A stretch of 64,000 nucleotides of DNA from Sipunculus nudus (GCA_026874595.1 CM049320.1:3971464-4035463); one strand, 5' to 3'. Shown: positions 35,607 through 47,919, counted from the first letter of the stretch. Program-made: numbers and translations. Notes: a model not told the origin generated them from the sequence alone.

Positions 35607-38128
35607 CAAAACCACGAACATTTTATGCTTAAAACAAAACCCTCCCTCCAGATATTTTTAAAATGGGAAAATTCATGATAATCACAAAGATATAAATTAT
35701 CAATCGCTGCTGTAAGGGGAAAAATAAAACATGACACATTAAAAGGATCCTTTAGCTTGACTTGTTTTACGCTCTTTACACAGCGCTTTAACTATAGGCC
35801 TAGTATCTATATCGTATGTGCTGTTTGTTATGACCACGTATCCTGAATTGCTACACCAGAGGGGAGCACTGTATTTTTGTCTAATCAGGTGAGACCTTGT
35901 GCTTGATGACACTGCCAATACACAGAGCCAATCATGTTCATCGCCCTGTTAACTGTCTAAACAGGCCACAGGCTCAGAGAGAATTGCCCAAGACATGGTT
36001 TGCTTAGGGCCTTAGGCACATAGGATGCCCGGTCGATGAGCTGTAATTCAAACAAAACGTAACAACAAAGGCTGCGTGCACACCTCGCTGGCTGGTTTCA
36101 GTTCTGCAGACAACAGATACATGGCTACGCTAACACAGTCATAATGTCATAATCGAATCGGTCGATGATGCGAGAATGCAGGGGGAGCAATTAAAATTCA
36201 ACCGTAAACTTATCAGGTGGCGCTTTAAGCGCAGCTATGGGCGGAGCCAGGATGCCTGTCGAGTGTTTGTTTATTGGCATCTGGCTGGCTGCTTGTCACA
36301 TCATACACACGTTTTTTTTTTCAGCAGACAACGAACCGCCATCTGGTGTTTAAATATATCATAAACGGTCAAAGCTGGCAGCGTGAAAATCAGTTGCTTC
36401 TTTAGAAGCGCAAGATATCCGCTGCCTCGGGAGCGTAGACTGGTTTGAGAAAATACAAATTATTGTTTTTGACAATCATACCAGATGGCAGCACCAGCAC
36501 CCCATTCCTGTTCATTTCAGTTGAGCTTCCCTTATATATGTTCATACTACATTGGTACATATACTGTCAGCTGATTAATATCCTTCTAGTAAGTGTGTGT
36601 AGACCTATGAATACAAATTATAAGATAAATACATATATTGACCTGTACAACTTTTTTTTTTACAATTTCCTGCATTAAACTGTACATTTTCATCAAACAC
36701 CAGTATTTTATCAAGAAAAAAGTCTAATATAAGTTAACTTGTTTCTGTTACAAATAAAAGATTGAAAGGAAGTAATTAATACACAATCTATGTCACTAAC
36801 TGGGCAATAACTCTACCATGTGTCACTCCTGTATGTTCTAAATCACCACTGTTGCAGTCACTTTGTTCCTGCAAAATCTGCTTTGACATGTGTCTTTTGT
36901 TCACAACTGAGAATGCACCAAAAAAACAGCAGGGCCTAAAAATAAAGAGTAAAAGAGCTCTATGGATAAGAGTAGCATTCTCTGAGAGTGAAAAAAAATT
37001 AAATAAAATAAGTGACAATGCCCCATTTTTTTATCCTTAAAAGTGATAAAGATTTGTTTGCATATAAGGTATATGTCAGAAACATGTCTGTACACATCCC
37101 CCTGCATGAAGATAAGGGATTTTTCCTCCTGTAGTGACACATGCTATACATTTGTACAAGCAAATACTCAGCAGAGTCCAAACCTAATCCAAAGAGAAAT
37201 AGTTCTGTATATCTCAAAAGTCTTATACTGAAAAATAAAACAAGAAAAAAGACAACTAAAACAGTTTAAAAGGTACCAGGAATTATCGTGTTAGCATTGT
37301 CATTACCAGTAATTTATCAAAAAAGAGTGACTCTCTTGAAAAGGTTGATTTGGCAGGCCTGAGACAGACTCCCTGGAACAGACTGTGATCCAGACTGAAC
37401 AAACTGCCCTACCTCAGACAGGTCTCCCATCAGCTTGTTCATTGGTCAGCTGTATCATGCATAAATTATAAATTATATAATATTCATGAAAACAGTGGAC
37501 ATTATATAAAATAGGTATAAATGTTAAGAAATTGTGTCAACAGTATGGTTGACATAAACTGTATAATCCAAAATCTTCTTGTTCCCTCTAATTGGTTAAC
37601 ACCTTAGTTATTTCCATATTTAACAAATATATGGTGGACAGTCTAAAAGTATCTGTGAAAACAGGATTGACTATGCATTCTAATTGGACTGAATGTTAAG
37701 ACTCGAATACCAGAGGAGCGTAACAGATGACAGAGAATCTGCACCAGTCAGTATCACAGAGATCAAAATATCTTATTTCTATGATCAGGAAGTACACCTC
37801 GAAGAATAAAACTGGTTAAAGTCAAATATCCCCTTGTGCTCAGCAACAAAATTCACATAATTAATAACAAAGTAATCCTGACATTTTTGAATCTCACAGG
37901 ATTTTCTCATGTCCTTTCAAATACCAATTTAACATGGTCAAAATTAAGTTTCTGCTCAGAAGCCCTGAAGAAGTAGAAAAAGATAACCAAGATGAAACTC
38001 ACTTTATGAAACTTCTTGCAAAATATTTTTAAAACCTCATGTGTTCCTGAGAATCTAGATTAATATAAATGAACACTATTCATAATCTATTGATGACCTC
38101 TGGTCTCACAAAATTCCTCCACCAATGT
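35607..38128. other. Intergenic sequence downstream of the LRR-Ig gene
   Basis: Probably includes the 3' UTR of the minus-strand gene on its right side; I could not pick a poly(A) signal. Two CTCF-like sequences in opposite orientation lie at 36335-36349 and 36478-36492. Confidence 0.45.
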
Positions 38129-40012
38129 TCACACAATTGTAACACTTTTCATGACCTCTGACCTTTCTTGAGAATCCACATTTGTGGATATCGATACAGT
38201 TGATACAGTCTGACCAATGTCTCCAGTTCCGCAAAATTCCTTCATTGATTGTACATGATATTTCACCTGTTCAACTCCAAGTGCAACTCCTGCTCTCACA
38301 CGGTTAGCGTACTGACTCCCGCTGGCTTTAATGGTGTGGACATAATGCGTACTTGACTCCTTGATGGTCTGCATGTACTGGCTGCTAGATTCTCGTATAT
38401 GCTGAGCTCGACTACGCAAGCGCCCAACCTGTTTTTCCATACCTGAACGTAAACGAACACGCACATCATCTAACGTTTCTCGTATTGTGCCATGAGCATG
38501 CTCCTTTGCATCATACTCATCATCATATTCGTATATGATCTGCATGCCAGGACTACGTGGAGATCTGTCTCGAGACATCGGAGGAGAGTAGTAGGATGTA
38601 GGGGTTGGTGATTCTGATGGAGTTTTCGGTGGCACCTTGAACCCATACATACTGCCTTCTTTCTTTCCCATCATGGACTCAATACACCATCTTAAAGAAC
38701 CTAACATGATTCCGATAAATAGTATGCCACTTGCAGCACTACCACCCCAAAACAATGTCATCAAAAATGTTTGTGGAACTTGTGACCTCATTTGTAGGGT
38801 AATTGTGACATTTGTAACCCCTGCAGGGTTTTCAACAACACATGTATATCTCCCGATGAAATACGCCCGTGCTTGCTCTATCTTCAAGGCCCCATTGTCC
38901 AATCCAATAACCTTTGATGTAAAGTATGTGGGGCCACCTGCAAAGGAATACGACTGTTCTACATGTTCATGTAATTCTGTGGTGATGTACTTGTGGTGGG
39001 AATTGTGGGATACATACTGTTCATGTGGGGTTATCCAGTAAATAGATGGAGCAGGCACTCCAGTGGCATTGCACCATAAAAGTACGTCATGAAGGTAATA
39101 CACCACATGATCAGGTGTCCACGAATGAATCACAGGTTTCTCACAGATCAACTCCTGACCTGTTAACCTGTAAACAGGTTTATCTGCATGAACGCCTGGT
39201 GACTTGCATTGGGTTGAATTCAGGAAAGTATAACGAGGATCAGTCTTCATCGAATCTGCTAACCAGCTTATGCCACAGTGACAGTCAAATGGGTTACTGT
39301 CCAAGCGAATTTCTTCTAAATGATACAAATTGTCAAACGTATTGTTCTTCAGAGCAGGAATAGAGTTATGATGCAGGTGAATTACCTGGACACTGGATAA
39401 ATGGGACAAAGTCAGAGGGTGAACAAACTCAATTTTGTTGTGGTTCAAGTAGAGTGACCTTAAACGGGACATGTTGTAAAATGCTTCCAATGGTATCTCC
39501 TCAAGTTCATTTCTGCTCAAATCCAGTACTTCCAGATTAGTCATATGATGAAACACATAGCTGTCAAACTTCTGGATGTGATTTCGACTAACATTCAAAT
39601 GACTCAAATGGGATAACTTACCAAACTCTGTAAAGTCTATTTCTTCAATGAAATTATCATCCAAATTCAGCTGCCTCAGCCGATGCCCTCGTGGACCGAT
39701 GTGGAAATGAACACTGGTGATGTGGCAGCTCGATAATGTTAAAGTATTCAAATCAGGGAATTCCATAAGATCCATGTAAACATCCCGAAGTTTCAAATTC
39801 TTCAGAGTTATTGCTTGTGTATTTCTTGGAGTGCTTGACAAAATGCTGCTAATATTATTATGCAATGTTCCAGTGCATGCTACGCGTCTGCTGGTATCAC
39901 AAGAACAACCTTCTGGACACATCTTTGTGGCATGATCCAAGAAAATGCCATCAGCTAACACAGTGAATGCTGCGATGAAGAGAAGAATTTCTGATACCCT
40001 TGTCTGACCCAT
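38129..40012 (-). CDS. LRR-Ig single-pass membrane protein, 627 residues
   Basis: Intronless coding exon. Residues 1-21 are a signal peptide and 32-47 an LRR N-cap (CPEGCSCD). About 65-240 hold five canonical plus about two weak leucine-rich repeats; 240-290 is the LRR C-cap (NPFDCHCGISWL), and 295-407 an Ig domain with cysteines at LLWCNATG and GRYTCVVEN. About 416-440 is the membrane helix and 441-627 the cytoplasmic tail. The tail holds seven 11-residue units (517-593) and ends SVTIV, a class I PDZ-ligand pattern. An in-frame TGA 21 bases upstream supports the ATG at 40012. LRR-Ig proteins are adhesion or co-receptor molecules in animals; kekkon, LINGO, LRIT and AMIGO share this layout, but I cannot assign one. 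Confidence 0.92.
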   Translation of the reverse strand: MGQTRVSEILLFIAAFTVLADGIFLDHATKMCPEGCSCDTSRRVACTGTLHNNISSILSSTPRNTQAITLKNLKLRDVYMDLMEFPDLNTLTLSSCHITSVHFHIGPRGHRLRQLNLDDNFIEEIDFTEFGKLSHLSHLNVSRNHIQKFDSYVFHHMTNLEVLDLSRNELEEIPLEAFYNMSRLRSLYLNHNKIEFVHPLTLSHLSSVQVIHLHHNSIPALKNNTFDNLYHLEEIRLDSNPFDCHCGISWLADSMKTDPRYTFLNSTQCKSPGVHADKPVYRLTGQELICEKPVIHSWTPDHVVYYLHDVLLWCNATGVPAPSIYWITPHEQYVSHNSHHKYITTELHEHVEQSYSFAGGPTYFTSKVIGLDNGALKIEQARAYFIGRYTCVVENPAGVTNVTITLQMRSQVPQTFLMTLFWGGSAASGILFIGIMLGSLRWCIESMMGKKEGSMYGFKVPPKTPSESPTPTSYYSPPMSRDRSPRSPGMQIIYEYDDEYDAKEHAHGTIRETLDDVRVRLRSGMEKQVGRLRSRAQHIRESSSQYMQTIKESSTHYVHTIKASGSQYANRVRAGVALGVEQVKYHVQSMKEFCGTGDIGQTVSTVSISTNVDSQERSEVMKSVTIV

Positions 40013-40093
40013 GTTTATTATGATGTGCTGTCAGCCTCTGTTGTCATTTCTTTCAAAGCTATGCCTTCAGAGCTCTTGCAAATGGACTGTTCT
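40013..40093 (-). other. 5' UTR part of the LRR-Ig coding exon
   Basis: On the minus strand CTGTTTTTTCAG ends just before 40093, a strong acceptor, so the coding exon probably starts there and an untranslated first exon lies further right. Confidence 0.65.
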
Positions 40094-40169
40094 CTGAAAA
40101 AACAGAAGAAGCACTTGAATGAGGTTGTTTTTGTAATGCAAAAACAGATATATGTCTAACCTCCCCACA

Positions 40170-40187
40170 TTGGGGGAGGGGGGGGGG
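40170..40187 (+). repeat. G-rich tract
   Basis: Interrupted poly(G) run in the presumed first intron of the LRR-Ig gene. Confidence 0.8.
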
Positions 40188-40224
40188 ATACAGACTACTT
40201 CAAAAGTCACATTATTCACAAATA

Positions 40225-40630
40225 ATTATTTCTACTCAAGCTGATTTTACCTTGAAGATGAAGGTCAAGGTCACCAGTTTTTAACAATTCCAAGCTTTTG
40301 GTAGAAACATTTCACAAGTGGAACTTTATGAAAATATACTGAGTGGTTCAAATGTTATAGCATTCACAAATAATTTCTATTCCAACTGATTTGACCTGGA
40401 AGACCAAGGTCAAGGTCACCAGTTTCGATCTCATCAAAAACTTGGTTGAAAAATAGATATTTTTAATTTGAGAAAAATTTGCTTTACTTCAAAAGATATA
40501 TGGATTTCACAAAAAAACTCTATTTGACCTTAATGATGAAAGTCAAGGTCACCAGTCCAAGTGATAAGTAGAAACAATTTAATTTTCAAATTTCATGAAA
40601 ATATACTGAGTGGTTCAAAACAGATCATTT
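40225..40630 (+). repeat. Tandem repeat, three units of about 142 bp, with AGGTCAAGGTCA
   Basis: Units share TTCACAAATAAT, then AAGGTCAAGGTCACCAG (near 40261 and 40406, degenerate near 40546) and ATGAAAATATACTGAGTGGTT. The conserved core is a DR0 direct repeat of the nuclear-receptor half-site AGGTCA and also contains TCAAGGTCA. Confidence 0.8.
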
Positions 40631-40750
40631 TCACAAGAAATGATACAGATGACGAAGGTGGAAGACAACAATTACAGGCCAATCACTATCCTGTCTCCCC
40701 CAATGGGACGGGAGCCATACTGACATAATGAATGAGTAAAAATATATATA

Positions 40751-41935
40751 TGTCGAGGCCCAGATTAGAATCTGGCCCAATTTAAAACTGGGCCAGCCCA
40801 GAACAAAATTTTGATTTGGACCGGCCCAGATCAAAATTCTAATCTGGGCCAGACCAGTTTCAAACTGGGCCAGCCCAGATTAAAATTTTGATCTGGGCCG
40901 GTCCAGATTAAAATCCTGTGGTGAAGACTTCAGGATTTAAATCTGGTCTGGACTGATTTTAAACTGGGCTGGCCCAGATTAGAAATTTGATTTGGGCTGG
41001 TTAAGTTTATTATCCTGTGGTGGACTGATTTTAAACTGGGCTGGCCCAGATCAAAATTTTAATCTGGGCTAGTCAAGATTACAATCCTGTGGTGGACTGA
41101 TTTTAAACCTAACCAGATCAGAATCCTAATCTAATCTTAGGCTAGCTTGAGTTTTATCATCTTAAATCAGATAATACAGTAAACATTTATTCCAGATATA
41201 CCATTTTGAAGGGCACAAAACACATAAATGATAAATAACATAACAAATAAAATTGTGAATTTACAGGTCTTGGATCACAAGCTTAACACTGAGTAACATA
41301 TATATTAATTATTATTGATTAAAATTTGTTTTAGTTTGTTGAATTAATGCCAATGTTCTGCAAGCTATATTTGTAGTTTTTAGATGTAAAATACCAATGT
41401 TTAACATGATTATCTTGTAATTATATATTAGACATTTTACATAAGAGGTGAAATTACAAAATAAATATGACAGGATCGAACAAATGATATTTTCATAGAA
41501 TATGAAATAAATTCATTAAATATTAATTATTATTGACTAACAGTCTTACAATGTTTTACAAATTCTTTGAATTGATGAAAGGCCAGCTGATTAAATATAG
41601 TGTAATTGAAGCCAGCCTAGGAGTAGATTAGGATTATGATCTGGGCTGGTCCAGTTTAAAATCAGTCCACCACAGGATTGTTAACTTGACCGGCCCAGAT
41701 CAAAATTCTAATCTGGGCTGGCCAAGTTTCAAATCAGTCCAGACCAGATTTAAATCCTGAAGGCTTCACCACAGGTTTTTAATCTGGGCCGGCCCAGATC
41801 AAAATTTTAATCTGGGCTGGCCCAGTTTAAAACTGGTCTGGCCCAGATTAGAATTTTCATCTGGGCCGGTCCAAATCAAAATTTTGATCTGGGCTGGCCC
41901 AGTTTTAAATTGGGCCAGATTCTAATCTAGGCCTC

Positions 41936-41939
<4 letters not shown>
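40751..41939. mobile_element. 1.2-kb element with very long inverted arms
   Basis: The left end TGTCGAGGCCCAGATTAGAATC pattern returns inverted at the right end (GATTCTAATCTAGGCCTCGACA). Arms run about 40751-41150 and 41605-41939 around an AT-rich centre. Each arm is itself built of short GGCCCAGAT / ATCTGGGCC units. Both sides abut TA tracts. No protein is encoded. Confidence 0.85.

Positions 41940-42026
<87 letters not shown>
41940..42026 (+). repeat. TA microsatellite
   Basis: Long alternating TA tract touching the right end of the inverted-arm element. Confidence 0.9.
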
Positions 42027-42028
<2 letters not shown>

Positions 42029-42082
42029 TAGGTATCTCAGAAGAGCACTGATAGAAGGTATTTATGACAGCCAATAGTTTAA

Positions 42083-42087
<5 letters not shown>

Positions 42088-42164
<77 letters not shown>
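42088..42164 (+). repeat. TA microsatellite
   Basis: Second long TA tract, about 60 bp after the first. Confidence 0.9.
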
Positions 42165-42166
<2 letters not shown>

Positions 42167-43152
42167 TTCTAAGAAAGTCTTACTGAATTGGTTATTTCAC
42201 AAATTAAAAATTATACTTTTAAACATTTATGCCATCATTAACCATTGTCCATTCACCACATGTGCACTGTCCCCAATAAAAATTTGGTGATTTTTCAAAT
42301 TCAAATGTATTCTATCAGTATGATGTTTAAGTGGATGAAACACTTTAGGCTTCAAATGAGAAAAAGAGCCAACTTAGTTTCAATCTTCTGTATTCTTCCC
42401 CTTTTCCCAGGGACATAGAATCTCCCATTGGTTTCAAAATCCACTCTGACTTCCCATAGAGCATTTACGACAATAAGCAACCAATCAACTTTTATTTTTT
42501 TTCTCTCAACAATCAATAGAAATGCAGCCAAATTTCAGTGGGAACCTTTGTGTGGATTAGCCTTTGATTTTATACTAGGAACAGGTATTTTCAAAGGTGC
42601 ACTCATCAATCAGCTTATCAATCTTACAGTTGCTGTATCTTATATACCGGTACCTTCAAACAAATAACTGGGTATACTCAGCATGTAAAATATACCACCT
42701 AACTGCAGTCTTATCTGCATACCTTAAGTTCTGCAAAAGAATATGTAATAATATCTGTGACACTGTAAAACTTAGCAGAACTGACACCTTTGCAGCATGA
42801 TATTGTCATTTATAAGATAAAACAAATCAGGTAATTTGACACAAGACTTGTAACTGTCATATGACAATAATGAATCTCCAGTTATAAGACACTGAAATTG
42901 AAGCACACATGGTTTTGTGCAGTCATTCACAGTGAAAAAAAGCTGGACATGGTTATTTTTTTTCACTTGAGATAAAATTTACATATTCTCCAACAACTCC
43001 AGAACTGTCTGTCTGTTAAGGAAAATCCAATCTGCCTTCACTGCTAAGGAATGCATTACATCTCTGGACCTCAGAAATCAACCTTGAGTACTGCAAGAAT
43101 TGCAACTAATCCAGAAAAATAAATATATTTTCCTAAAGACAGATTTAACAAG
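42165..43152. other. Presumed LRR-Ig first intron, nothing recognised
   Basis: Unremarkable AT-rich sequence if the upstream exon lies near 48 kb, as proposed. Confidence 0.35.
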
Positions 43153-43180
43153 TGGCCCCTGGATCATGACACTCAGCTGA
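43153..43180 (+). mobile_element. Composite repeat 5'-end motif, diverged
   Basis: GGCCCCTGGATCATGAC followed by ACTCAGCTGA resembles the 5' motif of the composite repeats; no matching 3' end was found. Confidence 0.4.
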
Positions 43181-44282
43181 CAATCATGACTTGTCACATT
43201 AAGTGCTAACGTTCTGAGTTTTTACTCAAATTTTTTAATAAATTATTTTGGCTATTTTTTAAGAACTCTGCAGGATGACAGAAATATGTCTGATTGAAGT
43301 ACAATTTCCTGAAGGTCTCAGACACTAATACTCTGACATGAATGATAGGGACTTCTGCTTAGCCTATTCAAGAGTAATACCTACTGTTGTACCCTAAAGG
43401 AGATACCTGATCAAATTAACAACATCATTAATTTTCTTTGTGTATCATTTCTAAATAAAAGTTTTGAGGATGAAGTGTTTCTAGTTTGTAACTAGTATCT
43501 AGTTCTTACCTAATTTGTGTCACTCAGCAATGTTACCTTTGTATGATAGAGAATTACAGCTTGATATACTGCAATTTACTCATCTTGTATCTTAACAGTT
43601 AAGTGCATAGCTGCCAAGGTGCCTGCAGTACTGCATCCAAAACTCACTAACTAATGTAGGATCTAAATAGTACGCCAACTGCACTTCCTACAAAATATAA
43701 CACAATTTACAGCTTGCTTGTGTATAACTCAACAATGTCCTGTGTGATATTACACTTTGATTGGTCAGTGATCACCATTGATCATCATTCATTTAAATTT
43801 ATGCATCTCTCCATGCAAGTTCCTTTGTTAATCACAGTGGAAAACTATCAGAACCTATCAGTAATCTACATCTAAATTACCACAAAGCATGCGATAGCAA
43901 AACACAAATTTTGCAGCTCTGCAAACAACAAGTCTATTCCTGAGCTTGTAGTGAATTATGCCAAAACTAGAAAATACCTATTCAATTGAGGCAGATGATT
44001 TTGATTTTGTCACCTGAACTGTCTAACTCAAAACTACATGAGGCGTACTGTCTAACTAAATTAAGCTACCAGGTAATAGTCATACATTCTTAGATAACAC
44101 TAAATATTAATATAAACAGGGCTCTACATTAACAGTTAATTGCTTGTCCGGGCCAAGTAACAAGGCCTACAGGCCTAATGCGAACCTGTGCAATGGATTA
44201 TACATCAGGTATAATACTTTAATGCTGGGCCATTACCGGTACTTTTCAAGTAGGCCTACATGTCTTGTACATTATGCTGATA

Positions 44283-44450
44283 TCCCCTCATGAGAAATAA
44301 GCAGGGACATACACTGTGCAAAAATTATTGTAGTTTGTGCCACTGGTCTTGTATATGTCAAAGCTTTACGATATGTATAAATATGCCTTATTTCAGGCTA
44401 ATATATCAAATTCCTCTGGGAAATAAGCAGGCACATACACTGTGCCAAGT
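44283..44450 (+). repeat. Two tandem units of about 135 bp
   Basis: AGAAATAAGCAGGGACATACACTGTGC is mirrored by GGAAATAAGCAGGCACATACACTGTGC about 135 bp later, with similar flanks (ATATCCCCTCATG and ATTCCTCTGGG). Confidence 0.6.
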
Positions 44451-44569
44451 CTTTATAGGTAGCAACACCTTTCTTGTGAACGAGAAAGCCATCAAAGACA
44501 GATAGAAAGGTCAAATTATCAGGCCAATACCTCAAACTTCTCTTGAGTTTGATGCACTGGGCTGACCAG

Positions 44570-45000
44570 GCTTAGGTGAGAAAAGCAGTTGCCCAGAGTG
44601 AACTGTGATAAATTGCTGGTTCAAGCTACTACACTGAGTGAACTCTTGCCCTGCACCTGGCTAGACTGAATGAATATTTGACCTGTACCTGGCTGCAATG
44701 AGTGAAGTCTAGACCTGCTGCATAATCTGACACAGTTGGCAGTTTGTCAAAGCTATAAATAGATCCATACTGACCTTGGGCACCATATCTGATACAGTGG
44801 CCAGTCTGCCAAAGATATAGATAAAATGCAGCTACTGCACTGATTGAACTCTTGACCTATACCTGGCTGCACTGAGTGAACTCTTGACCTGTTGCCTTAT
44901 CTGATACAGTTGGCATTCTGCCAAAGCTATAAATTGATCCAGGCTGACCTTTGGCCTGTTGCCAAATCTGAAATAGTTGGCAGTCTGCCAAGCTATTTAA
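44570..45000 (+). repeat. Degenerate tandem repeat array
   Basis: Repeating phrases GCACTGAGTGAACTCTTGACC, CCTGGCTGCA, TCTGATACAGTTGGCA and TCTGCCAAAGCTATAAAT recur in order with variable spacing. Confidence 0.7.
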
Positions 45001-45099
45001 CCTGAAATCTAAATGTCTAGTTGCATGATGTAATAGATGCTGATAAACTGGTGCCAGGCTAGATTTAACTAGTTCATACAGCTAACTTATAATATATGG

Positions 45100-45860
45100 T
45101 AAAATGACTCAATTCAATCTCCATAATTTAGCCAAAAATCATTTTTGTGGAATCATTAAAGATAATTATTAAAAGAATTATTGTGGAGATTATTCTTGTA
45201 AAATATTAAACAAATCTGCTTCATTTGCGTCAGTAGAAAAACGTTTTGCAGGTTTATAACTCATATTGGAAGACAGAGCAAAATGGATAAGTTCAGCTTC
45301 CTGTAACTCAGCCAAAAAGCACTGAACCAAAACCATTTGAACCAACTTGAATTATCAACATCTGAGGATGATTAATGTTTGAGATTTACGAATTTGGCCC
45401 AGTAGTATTTGAGAAGATCTTTGTAGCCACTGAGCAAAAATTGGTGCCACCATTGACTCAATTTCAGATATGACTCATGTGATCAACATTGGCATAAAAT
45501 TTGTTGATGATAGCTCCATCCATTTCTGAGACTAAAATTTTAGTATGCTTTTTGGGGACAGATTACTAAGTTCAACTTCCTGTAACTCAGCCAAAAATCA
45601 CTTAACTTGAACCATTCGAACAAATTTGAGAGAAATTGTTTCTGGGATTATTTAAGTGAAATATTGGACAATTTGGCTGGGTGTTTTCGGAGAAGAAGTT
45701 TTTAAAGGTTTTTAATCTTTTTCTTTATAAAATCTAAGTAAATGCAGATAGCCAAAAATTAAACAAAATTGGATAAAGTTATTTAGATGACTGATTTTTT
45801 GCATTAAGTTTGGAGATGCTAGCTCCTGCCATTTTCGAGATATAATGGGTTAACGTACAA
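45100..45860 (+). repeat. Diverged direct repeats (CTGTAACTCAGCCAAAAA)
   Basis: The phrase TTCAACTTCCTGTAACTCAGCC with following CAAAAATCACT and GAACCATT recurs near 45292 and 45572, so this is an old repeat of about 280 bp period. Confidence 0.55.
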
Positions 45861-47919
45861 ACGCGGCACTATGCCGCACCATCACATGAGCTCACAGGTT
45901 TGCTAAAAATGGTATTAGGGCAACTAAAAGTTGCCTCATACTTGCCTGACTGGGCAAGTTGGTCAGTCGGGCAAGTGGGTCCAACATAAACCTTTACCTA
46001 GAAGGCCAGAAAAACGATCTTTGTGCCCAGGTCCTGAAGGGTTGAGAAAAAAAGGCTTGTGCGGAAGCACGTTGTAACATCTGGTTAGTTAAACAAATAC
46101 CCAAGCTACCCGTAAGAAGTAATTAATAGGGTCATTGTATATAAATATTTTAAACTACAGGCTATAAATCATATGCATTTAAAATCTGCTTAACTCTGTA
46201 TCTGATGTGGAAACATTTCAAGATGGAAAGTTCTTAAATGAACGCCGAGCTGCAATTGCCACAATGTGCTCTCACTGGGGTCATGGAAGCGCATGGACTG
46301 GTACATATTACAATAATTAGCAATATGATAAAATATATGCTAAAATGTGCACGAAAATCTATAGTAAAACATCTGTTTTGAATAAATTTTCTTCTACTCA
46401 TATTGGTAGTCAGGTCATATATATTTTTGCGCAATGAAAATTATATCAATTTAATTCGGACTTTGTCCTGAACGTATCCCCCCATGGTTCTGCACATCCA
46501 AGGCCGTCTACCGTGACTAAAGTGGCTTTACTCTATGGGGGGGGGGGGGGGGGAACCTGCTGTGTTTGCACGGAAACATTTGCTGGTTGTCAGGTGAGAC
46601 CTGATTTTAGCGGGAAGAAAGTTTACCGGGCTACACACGATGTCACTGGCGAAGGACGCTGACTAATGTACACTATATATCCACAGAAACAAACAAGTTT
46701 AAGTAGTTTTTTCTAGCCTACTAAGGATGTTGTTTCTTTTTCTTCCCCCTATAAAGAATTTTTTTTACATCGTAAGCATTTGGCTGTCTGGGTTTTTTTT
46801 TACAAAGTTCCCCAATTATTGAATATATAGGTAACAAATGGAGGACCACAATACGTTTACCCTATTGTCACGTTAAGCAAAGTGTTGACTTTCACACCAC
46901 CTTGCTGGAAAATAAAATTTTTTTTAATTACATGTACTAATCTTTCTCTATATTCACAGTTCTTAAAACTGTAAGTAATTCTTGACTGATTACAGAACCA
47001 ATTTACACAGCATCAGACTCAGAGAAAATAATCTTTAGTTGGTCATTATCGTTTTTTAACATCTTTTAAAATATATAATCTTCAACCTAAATTTCCACAA
47101 CTTGTGTTTATCAGTGCAATTACTAAAGTTAAATATAACAAACTAACACTATAACATGCAATACCGGTACAGTCATGTGGATGCACCTTGCAATTATGGC
47201 TGCAAACAATATTTTTTGTAGGGCAATTAAAATTTCATGTAGGGCAAATAAAAAGATAGATGGGCAAGTGCTTTCATAATTTTATGTCAAGCCCTGATAA
47301 ACCTTTATATTTGCAAACAAGATGGAACAGACTATGTTTAAGAAGAAATGAAGCTGACAATTTATTAGTTTTATATATTCTCACATGAAATTAGAAAGTT
47401 TCTTGCGGAAGAAATGGAGGAAACTATTTCTTCTAAGCCAGTATTTCCAGAAGTTTCCATGGAAGAAACCGCCTCTTGCGAAGTGCCAACCCTGCCTGAG
47501 GTATTCTATATTCAGACCAAAAATTGTATAAATGGCTGAATTTCAAATGACAAATAGTGTTGAAAAATCTGAACTGAACCAAGGTCTGTTTTACAAATTT
47601 TAAGTGTCAAAGAATTATTTACTGATGACTTGGTCATTTGTATCAATTTTAGCTAAATTCTTCCATGGGCATGGAACGGCAATACTTCTGTTATAATATA
47701 AATATATTTCAACGTCAAACTGGAACAAAATATGCGAAATAAGTGGCAGTGTATGACACAAATCACAATTGTGAGCTTGTGACCTCATCATTTGACAGCT
47801 GATACCACTGGCACTGGTTTTGTTTACCTTGACAAATCGTGACGACGTGACCCATTGAGAAAGTTGAAGAATTCTGACACGGAGTTTTCCTCGTGATCAA
47901 ACGCCGAGGGGACGCTTAC
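45861..47919. other. Non-coding; short repeat fragments
   Basis: Contains GGGCAAGT/AGGGCAA fragments near 45945 and 47220 that recur in related form near 44130, and a 17-G run at 46537-46553. No gene was supported. Confidence 0.45.
46537..46553 (+). repeat. Poly(G) tract
   Basis: Seventeen consecutive G residues. Confidence 0.85.

Noticed and set aside
38637-39363. Plus-strand open frames opposite the LRR-Ig gene
   Set aside because: Shadows of the minus-strand coding exon; no protein features of their own.
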